Shown in pieces: positions 59,101-64,000 of a stretch of DNA of 64,000 nt (position 1 is the stretch's first letter; each line of letters begins with the position of its first letter). The position numbers and the translations under genes are program-made. The DNA is from Acinetobacter rudis (GTDB taxonomy: Bacteria; Pseudomonadota; Gammaproteobacteria; Pseudomonadales; Moraxellaceae): NCBI RefSeq assembly GCF_031157835.1, contig NZ_JAVIDR010000009.1:1-64000 (forward strand), written 5' to 3'. Below the pieces are notes generated by a model. The model was not told where the DNA came from, did no database searches, and worked only from the letters and a program-made list of their open reading frames with translations.

Positions 59101-59844
59101 AAAATGCTTAAAGAAATTATTGAAAACAAACGCTTCGATGCGCGTGCCGTATTTACAATACAGCCTGCAGCACGTACTGGACATGACACGGTCAGTGTTT
59201 ATGCAGATCCAAGCCGAAATCACATCACCCATCACTTTGAACATTTACGTCAACAATCCGATAAAGTAACAGGAAAGCCAAACCTATCCCTAGCTGATTT
59301 TATTGCACCTGTAGAGTCTAAAGCGCAAGATTATTTAGGCGGATTTACAGTCTCAATCTTTGGTGCTGAAGAAATGGCGAATGAATTCAAGACTAAAGGT
59401 GATGACTACAATGCCATTCTAGTACAATCTCTAGGCGACCGTTTTGCTGAGGCTTTCGCAGAACACTTGCACGAACGTATTCGTAAAGAGTTTTGGGGCT
59501 ATCAAGCTGATGAACAGCTCAGCAACGAAGAATTAATCAAAGAAAAGTATGTAGGTATTCGCCCTGCACCAGGTTACCCTGCTTGCCCTGAACACTCAGA
59601 AAAAGCTGTACTTTTTGATTGGCTAGGTACAACCAGACGAATTGGCACTCAACTCACCAGTAGTTTTGCAATGTGGCCACCTTCAAGTGTAAGTGGTTTC
59701 TACTATAGCTTGCCTGAAAGTACATATTTTAATGTTGGAAAAATTGCGCAAGATCAATTAGATGATTATGCACAGCGTAAAGATTGGAGCATGGATGAAG
59801 CCAAGCGTTGGTTAGCACCTAATCTTGATGATTCAATTCATTAA
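56149..59844 (+). CDS. metH: Cobalamin-dependent methionine synthase
   Basis: It makes methionine from homocysteine and methyl-tetrahydrofolate with B12. The 1231-residue product has all four modules: the homocysteine domain (about 1-325, with zinc Cys in SIGFNCALG and [11 protein letters not shown]) and the pterin domain (about 350-620; [13 protein letters not shown]). The B12 domain (about 740-880) has [20 protein letters not shown] with the cobalt-binding His. The AdoMet activation domain runs to the end ([15 protein letters not shown]). E. coli MetH is 1227 residues. The ATG at 56149 is preferred over 56137. It is divergent from pit. Confidence 0.97.
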   Translation: MSTLSTLKQLLQQRILIIDGAMGTMIQRHKFEEQDYRGERFADWAHDLKGNNDLLVLTQPHVIQGIHEQYLAAGADIIETNSFNATQVSMSDYHMQDLVTEINIEAARLAKAACEKYSTLDKPRFVAGVLGPTSRTCSISPNVNDPAFRNIHFDELKNNYIQAAHGLIQGGADILLIETVFDTLNCKAAIFAVKEVFKQIGYELPLMISGTITDASGRTLTGQTAEAFWNSVRHGDLLSIGFNCALGADAMRPHVKTIADTADVFVSAHPNAGLPNAFGGYDETPDQTAAFLKEFAESGLINITGGCCGTTPDHIRAIAEAVRDIAPRQIPEIKPACRLSGLEAFNIYDDSLFVNVGERTNVTGSKKFLRLIREENFAEALDVARQQVESGAQIIDINMDEGMLDSQGAMVHFLNLVASEPDISRVPIMIDSSKWDIIEAGLKCVQGKSIVNSISLKEGYDEFVTKARLCRQYGAAIIVMAFDEQGQADTAARKREICQRSYNVLVNDVGYPAEDIIFDPNVFAVATGIEEHNNYAVDFIEATGWIKQNLPHAMISGGVSNVSFSFRGNEPVREAIHAVFLYHAIKQGMTMGIVNAGQLAIYDDIPAELKAAVEDVIQNQNQGENGQLATEKLLEVAEKFRGQSSGQKVEENLEWRNESVEKRLEYALVKGITTFINEDTEEARLKSSRPLDVIEGPLMDGMNVVGDLFGSGKMFLPQVVKSARVMKQAVAWLNPFIEAEKGEGQSKGKVLMATVKGDVHDIGKNIVGVVLGCNGYDIVDLGVMVPAEKILQTAIDEKVDIIGLSGLITPSLDEMVFVAKEMQRKGFHIPLLIGGATTSKAHTAVKIDPQYQNDAVIYVADASRAVGVATSLLSTELKAQFVAEHRAEYAKVRERIANKQPKAAKLSYAESIELGFQRDWDNYQAPIPNALGNHVLTQYPLEKLVDYIDWTPFFISWSLAGKFPKILQDEIVGEAATDLFNQAQKMLKEIIENKRFDARAVFTIQPAARTGHDTVSVYADPSRNHITHHFEHLRQQSDKVTGKPNLSLADFIAPVESKAQDYLGGFTVSIFGAEEMANEFKTKGDDYNAILVQSLGDRFAEAFAEHLHERIRKEFWGYQADEQLSNEELIKEKYVGIRPAPGYPACPEHSEKAVLFDWLGTTRRIGTQLTSSFAMWPPSSVSGFYYSLPESTYFNVGKIAQDQLDDYAQRKDWSMDEAKRWLAPNLDDSIH

Positions 59845-59864
59845 TGGCTGTTAAATAGATATTT

Positions 59865-59898
59865 AAATACCCCACCAATGTAGATTGGTGGGGTATTT
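59865..59898 (+). terminator. Intrinsic terminator after metH
   Basis: AAATACCCCACCAAT and ATTGGTGGGGTATTT form a perfect 15-bp stem with a GTAG loop, 21 bases after the stop. Confidence 0.9.
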
Positions 59899-59994
59899 TA
59901 AAAAAAAAGATTAAATTTCAACATTGTTGACAATGAGCAAAACAACCTCAAATCTAGAGAGCAAGCCGTATCAAATGTATTAAGTGAAGCGTGT

Positions 59995-60852
59995 TTAGAT
60001 ACTTGCCATTGTTAGATGATCTTGTTGCCAACTTTCCCAAGATTTTTCATTTGATAACACCCAATCAATTACATCAAGTACACCTTCTTGATCATTGCTT
60101 CCCGTCTGATATCGTGCAATTTGTTTTAACTCGGGTACTGCATTAGCCATAGCAAAGCCATAACCTGCTTGTTTGACCATGGCCATATCATTGTAATTAT
60201 CACCTATGGTTAACATTTCATGATCTTCAACATGCCATAACTGTTGTAAGAATGACAGACCAAATGCCTTATGTTGATTCGGTAAAATTAAATCGATAAA
60301 GCCAAAACCACTAGAGACAAGATCGACTTGTTTTTGTTGCACATAACTTTTTGTCTCCAACAATTTAAGTGCTTGTGGTTCAGTGCTTGGAGTTGTATTT
60401 AAGGTCAGTTTACAAACATCTGCCTGTACATCTGAAAGTTGTGCTACACGCTGTAATTTTTTAAAGTAAATATTGAGTTTTGATAAACTAGATTCAGCCA
60501 ACTCAGCACCAATATAGCCACGATCCTTAGCACATAAAATCATACAATCGGCAAAATCTGTATGTAAATCACTAATAATCTGCTGTAACAAAATAGGATC
60601 AAATCTAGAAAAGTTAATTTCCTCTTGTTGATGCATCACATGTGAGCCATTTTCTGCAACAAAGGCAATCTCATGACCAATCTCAGGAAAATACTGTTGT
60701 AGTGTATAAAGTGGATTACCACTGGCAACAACAAAGTGAATACCCTGTTGTTTTAGCTCAGCATACTGTTTTAGAAATCTTGGCTTATTATAGCTCTTGT
60801 CGGTTTTTAAAAATGTACTGTCCATATCGACTGCAATTAACTTGACTGACAT
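59995..60852 (-). CDS. Cof-type HAD-IIB hydrolase
   Basis: The 285-residue protein has HAD motif I as DMDST (Asp9, Asp11), motif II VASGN and motif IV GDNYNDMAMV, with a C2B cap between. These are features of Cof-like phosphatases that act on sugar phosphates, pyridoxal phosphate or flavins. The substrate cannot be read from sequence. It stands alone, between metH and pnuC. Confidence 0.88.
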   Translation of the reverse strand: MSVKLIAVDMDSTFLKTDKSYNKPRFLKQYAELKQQGIHFVVASGNPLYTLQQYFPEIGHEIAFVAENGSHVMHQQEEINFSRFDPILLQQIISDLHTDFADCMILCAKDRGYIGAELAESSLSKLNIYFKKLQRVAQLSDVQADVCKLTLNTTPSTEPQALKLLETKSYVQQKQVDLVSSGFGFIDLILPNQHKAFGLSFLQQLWHVEDHEMLTIGDNYNDMAMVKQAGYGFAMANAVPELKQIARYQTGSNDQEGVLDVIDWVLSNEKSWESWQQDHLTMASI

Positions 60853-61098
60853 AAGTCTTCCTATTCATCACCAAAATTAATATGTTCTAGAGTAATGCCT
60901 ATTTCTTCGCATCATGACACAACAAGATCATTCAGACAAACATCAGATATCTAACAAGAAAGAAACGTTCTGCTCATCATACCAACCTATCTGCAAAATA
61001 TGAGTTTAAGTTCAAATTCATTCACCCAAACTCATTTACAAATAATACGCCTTAACGTTCAATACCAAACCAAATTTTCAATATTTAAAACAATTCAC

Positions 61099-61674
61099 TT
61101 AAAAATAGCTGACTCGTTGTTTTTTTAGTACTTGAAACCACTGCCACCAACCAAACATAGCCAATAAAACGAAAATAGCATATAAACCTGCTGTTGGAAT
61201 AAGCCCTTTATAAGCAAACATTCCAACATAAACAATATCAACCACCACCCATAACATCCACGTTTGAATATGTTTCTGACTGGTCCAATACGTTGCCAGT
61301 AAACTAAACATAGCCAACTGTCCATCTAAAATAGGCACAGCAGCATCGGTAAACTGCTGCAGACTTAAGCCAAAAATAAGTCCAAGCACCATTGTCACGA
61401 CAATTTGGATCCAAGCACGTTTTGTATTTAAATGTTGCAAACGAATACCATGATCTTGCTGTTTAGATTTGCTCCACTGGTAAAAACCATAGATATTCAT
61501 TGTCATAAAGACGCATTGTAATAAGGTCTCACCGTATAATTTGACCACAAAGAATAAATAAGCGTACATCACCACTGCGATAAAATTTACAATCCAACAC
61601 CACATACTTCGCTTAATTGTCAGAGTCACACCTAAAATACTGACCAATACTGCTGCAATTTCAAAATTTGACAT
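61099..61674 (-). CDS. pnuC: PnuC-type nicotinamide riboside transporter
   Basis: The 191-residue membrane protein has seven helices of the PnuC fold. The conserved features are MWCWIVNFIAVVMYAYLFF, KLYGETLLQCVFMTMNIYGFYQW (split over it) and a C-terminal LMLWVVVDIVYVGMF-type helix. It moves nicotinamide riboside across the inner membrane for NAD salvage. It is probably co-transcribed with nothing; the sbmA terminator lies upstream. No NadR-type gene is nearby. Confidence 0.9.
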   Translation of the reverse strand: MSNFEIAAVLVSILGVTLTIKRSMWCWIVNFIAVVMYAYLFFVVKLYGETLLQCVFMTMNIYGFYQWSKSKQQDHGIRLQHLNTKRAWIQIVVTMVLGLIFGLSLQQFTDAAVPILDGQLAMFSLLATYWTSQKHIQTWMLWVVVDIVYVGMFAYKGLIPTAGLYAIFVLLAMFGWWQWFQVLKKQRVSYF

Positions 61675-61771
61675 AAATGAATACTTAAAAGCGAAGTAAG
61701 CAGTATAACTTAGTTAAAGCAACCAAACAGTCATCATTGCTTTGATTATTGAGCTTCTATCACTAGGGCAA

Positions 61772-61808
61772 AAAAATCCACGACATCAAATTGAGGCCGT
61801 GGATTTTT
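61772..61808 (-). terminator. Intrinsic terminator after sbmA
   Basis: AAAAATCCACG (61772-61782) and CGTGGATTTTT (61798-61808) pair around a 15-base loop, with the T-run on the minus strand, 14 bases after the sbmA stop. Confidence 0.85.
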
Positions 61809-61822
61809 CATCCTGATCAGCG

Positions 61823-63019
61823 TTATTTTTTTAATATAGATTCAAAACTTTTGAGACGTTTATAAATTGAGAGTAATTCAATAATCGTTTTCCATGAATT
61901 AACCAAATATTGAAAAGATTCACGAACCTTTTCAAATACATTTCCCACCTGAATAAACAAACCTAAAGTTAGAAGTCCTGCTGAGATTGATGGAAACAAG
62001 ATCACCAATCCGAATAAAATATCGAGTTGTATATACCAAATACTCACAACATTAAAATAAGCATAATGAAAATAGAGTCTAAAGTAGTTATAGCGAACAT
62101 GAGAAAACAGGTCTTTAAGTGATAAAGGATGTGCCCGATCTGCATCATCCTCACCATACACCAACTCTTTACGGTAAGCGGCCTCAACTTTTTGGTTATT
62201 AAACTCAAGGCCAGGTAATTTGATCCCTACAAACATTAATAAGAATGTACCAAATAAAGCCCATCCTATCGAAGCCCAAACCAATGAATACTCAAGCTCA
62301 CCAACGATAGGTAAAACTGGTACATGTTTAGACAATACAACCATGACTGGAAAAAATGCAATCAGCGTCAAAACTGCTTTAATAAAACTTACACCCAAAG
62401 CCTCTAACGTGGATGCAAAACGCATAATATCTTCTTGGACACGCTGTGATGCACCTTCAACCGCCCGTAATGTACTCCAATGGTCTACATAATAATTATT
62501 CATTGCAGTACGCCAACGAAAAATATAATGACTCACAAAAAATAAATTCAACACCGCAATAGTCACATGGATCATTGCTAAATACAGGAAGACTAATGCA
62601 CCTTGATAAAGTAAAACAATATCTCCCCCCTTAGGTGTAAGCATCGACTGAATCAAATCATAAAAGGGACTATACCAAGCATTCAAAGCAACACTCATTT
62701 GAACACCAAACCAAACATTAAAAAGAATAAGCGCAGAACCCCAAACAGACCATTTTTGCCAAGGATGATTCGCTTTTATCTTCCAAAAACCAGCAAACAG
62801 ACTTACTGAAGTGATAAACCACAAGTAAAACCAAAGAAAACGCGGTGACCAAAAACGACTCACATCAATTGCAAGTTCTGCTTCAGCATAACCTGGTGGA
62901 AATCCTATAAACTCCCCCCAACTCTTCCCGCCGCTGTACCACAAGGCAACATTTATACCAAACCAAAATATCAAAGATAAAAAGAACCACTTAGGATTTG
63001 GAAAAAAAGATCGAAACAT
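61823..63019 (-). CDS. sbmA: SbmA/BacA peptide transporter
   Basis: SbmA is a proton-driven inner membrane importer of proline-rich peptides, microcins and bleomycin; in Acinetobacter it could also take up related antimicrobials. The 398-residue product has about seven to eight helices. Typical SbmA blocks include [65 protein letters not shown] and [14 protein letters not shown]. It has no ATPase domain, which separates it from related ABC proteins. Length is close to E. coli SbmA (406). A structured segment stands before it. Confidence 0.92.
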   Translation of the reverse strand: MFRSFFPNPKWFFLSLIFWFGINVALWYSGGKSWGEFIGFPPGYAEAELAIDVSRFWSPRFLWFYLWFITSVSLFAGFWKIKANHPWQKWSVWGSALILFNVWFGVQMSVALNAWYSPFYDLIQSMLTPKGGDIVLLYQGALVFLYLAMIHVTIAVLNLFFVSHYIFRWRTAMNNYYVDHWSTLRAVEGASQRVQEDIMRFASTLEALGVSFIKAVLTLIAFFPVMVVLSKHVPVLPIVGELEYSLVWASIGWALFGTFLLMFVGIKLPGLEFNNQKVEAAYRKELVYGEDDADRAHPLSLKDLFSHVRYNYFRLYFHYAYFNVVSIWYIQLDILFGLVILFPSISAGLLTLGLFIQVGNVFEKVRESFQYLVNSWKTIIELLSIYKRLKSFESILKK

Positions 63020-63040
63020 TAAATCATACTACCCTATTTA

Positions 63041-63135
63041 TTATATGCACCTAGCTTAAACACCCACGTTTAGGTGCCTTGGCTGAGTCAACATCGTTGG
63101 GTGACAAGATGCACTGATATGCATCCAACTCATAT
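63041..63135 (-). promoter_or_regulatory. Structured leader or operator before sbmA
   Basis: On the minus strand, GATGCA-TATCAG-TGCATC forms one hairpin that is enclosed by GTTGG/CCAAC. GCACCTAAAC pairs with GTTT-aagc-TAGGTGC in a second. No T-run follows either, so it is not a terminator. TTGACA near 63168 could start a transcript that includes both. Alternatively TATAAT at 63040-63045 is the -10 and the second repeat is an operator. Confidence 0.45.
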
Positions 63136-63267
63136 TGCTAATATGTGTTACTTTTATTACAACATGTCAAGTATTTTAAGTGAATATCAATGATATTTCT
63201 GCTGTAGATGAAAAAGTTAATTTGATCGCACTGTGATGCTGGTAAAAACAAAAAATTTAAAGTAGCA

Positions 63268-63336
63268 GAAAAAATAAAGCCCCTTCAATCTAGGGGCATG
63301 CCGCAATTATCCGGCAAAATGCTTGAGCTATTTGCA
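63268..63336 (-). ncRNA. Candidate small RNA with intrinsic terminator
   Basis: On the minus strand a TATATA -10-like element (near 63338-63343), with TTACGA about 17 bases before it, could start an RNA of 65-70 nt. It would contain the hairpin TGCCG-GATAATTG-CGGCA. It would end in the hairpin GCCCCT-AGATTGA-AGGGGC, followed by TTTATTTTTT, a good terminator. No gene lies on this strand between here and the window end that this terminator could serve. There is no known family that I recognise. Confidence 0.5.
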
Positions 63337-63586
63337 TATATAAAAACAAATTGTTTACTTCGTAAAAGCCTCAATAGCACAAGAAAATATAACAAAGCAT
63401 AGAAATAAACAAATGTTTTAATAACTAATTCAATAATTTAAATCTTGTATCTACATCAAAATATACAACAACTATTTATGGTTATCATCAACTTTTTTAT
63501 GTTTATAGTGATCAAATTCATAAAATTAAGCTCTGCTTCAGCTTAGTGCTTTTTACTTGAGACAAATTTATAAGTGGAGCAGCTTT

Positions 63587-64000
63587 ATGGATTCTACAAC
63601 CAAGGATATCCTAATCAAAGTACCTGAAATCACCGCACTCTTCTGGATCACAAAAATATTAGCGACAACATTTGGTGAAACTGCAGGTGATGCACTGTCC
63701 ATGTCATTAAATCTTGGATACCTGGTTAGTACGCTAATTTTTGCACTGATCTTTATTATATTCTTATATTTACAAATTCGTAGCAAACACTATCAACCAT
63801 TTTTGTATTGGTCAACCATTATAGCGAGCACCACAGTTGGAACGACTTTAGCTGATTTTGTTGATCGCTCACTTGGTATTGGCTATGTTGGTGGGAGTAG
63901 CATTTTACTCAGCTTAGTTCTGCTCTCACTTTACACTTGGTATAAAACAGAACGTAGTATTTCACCCTATAGTGTAAATAGCCCACGTGTGGAGATATTT
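63587..64000 (+). CDS. COG4705-like membrane protein, cut by the window edge
   Basis: 138 residues are visible and the frame is still open at position 64000. A GGAG ribosome-binding site stands eight bases before the ATG. The product has the opening KVPEITALFWITKILATTFGETAGD (split over it), which fits the uncharacterised COG4705 membrane family. The block TTFGETAGD..LNLGY is repeated in altered form as TTVGTTLADFVDRSLGIGY about 50 residues later, so the protein is built of repeated two-helix units. Its role is unknown. Confidence 0.75.
   Translation, partial: MDSTTKDILIKVPEITALFWITKILATTFGETAGDALSMSLNLGYLVSTLIFALIFIIFLYLQIRSKHYQPFLYWSTIIASTTVGTTLADFVDRSLGIGYVGGSSILLSLVLLSLYTWYKTERSISPYSVNSPRVEIF

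Larger units (their letters stand above)
63020..63586. other. Intergenic region between sbmA and the COG4705-like gene
   Basis: This is the largest divergent gap at the right end. It holds the structured segment before sbmA (63041-63135) and a candidate minus-strand sRNA with its own terminator (63268-63336). The rest is AT-rich with no ORF that I can support. Confidence 0.4.

Noticed and set aside
60915..61004. Short plus-strand ORF of 29 codons between the Cof-type gene and pnuC
   Set aside because: No ribosome-binding site, no protein-like composition, and it lies in a gap between minus-strand genes.
63070..63100. TPP-riboswitch-like string GGTGCC..GGCTGAG on the plus strand
   Set aside because: The rest of the THI consensus (ACCC..GAACCTGATC..) is absent, and the nearest plus-strand gene is 500 bases away and not a thiamine gene.

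Overview
The window reads as ordinary chromosome of an Acinetobacter species, probably not A. baumannii itself. The DNA is AT-rich. The wax ester synthase at 18109-19569 is very close to A. baylyi AtfA, and the pmrC-pmrA-pmrB order with a recognisable Acinetobacter PmrA and PmrB sequence points to the same genus. I see no rRNA or tRNA gene, CRISPR array, insertion sequence, prophage or integron, and gene density is high. Species assignment is inference.

Layout. 1-4 kb: a MipA/OmpV-type outer membrane protein on the minus strand, then a tight four-gene plus-strand operon (HAD phosphatase, alpha/beta hydrolase, two SMR-like membrane proteins). 4-7 kb: rpsB-tsf on the minus strand, divergent from map. 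7-11 kb: two long OmpW-like paralogues on either side of an MFS transporter and a 44-residue membrane microprotein. 11-20 kb: sthA, lipA, a carboxymuconolactone decarboxylase-like gene, a FadL-like porin, thrH, cysH, atfA and a 57-residue cysteine-containing protein. 20-25 kb: mreB-mreC-mreD-maf-rng on the minus strand. 25-28 kb: gatCAB. 28-36 kb: DUF1176 protein, PAP2 phosphatase, pmrCAB (lipid A modification and polymyxin response) and an MFS transporter. 36-43 kb: acyltransferase, patatin lipoprotein, NfeD/stomatin pair, ppk1, mtgA and rhomboid. 43-47 kb: ABC exporter (ybbA/ybbP type) divergent from tesA, then beta-carbonic anhydrase. 47-54 kb: an unknown helical protein, a catecholate-type TonB receptor behind two Fur-like boxes, nfuA, a second rhomboid and an unknown Rossmann-like protein. 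54-64 kb: a Pit phosphate transporter behind a Pho-box-like site, metH, a Cof-type HAD, pnuC, sbmA and a truncated COG4705-like membrane protein.

How it fits together. Most genes are housekeeping: translation, cell shape, Glu/Asp-tRNA amidation, Fe-S and lipoate, methionine, redox balance. A second theme is the envelope: lipid A phosphoethanolamine addition, a probable PAP2 phosphatase that seems to share PmrA control, acyl and phospholipid enzymes, porins and peptidoglycan enzymes. The least explained items are non-coding or small: a candidate sRNA at 63.3 kb, a predicted three-way-junction element between cysH and atfA, a structured segment before sbmA, the microprotein behind the MFS gene, and a set of perfect inverted repeats at gene ends that lack a U-tract. 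All motif and structure calls were made by eye.
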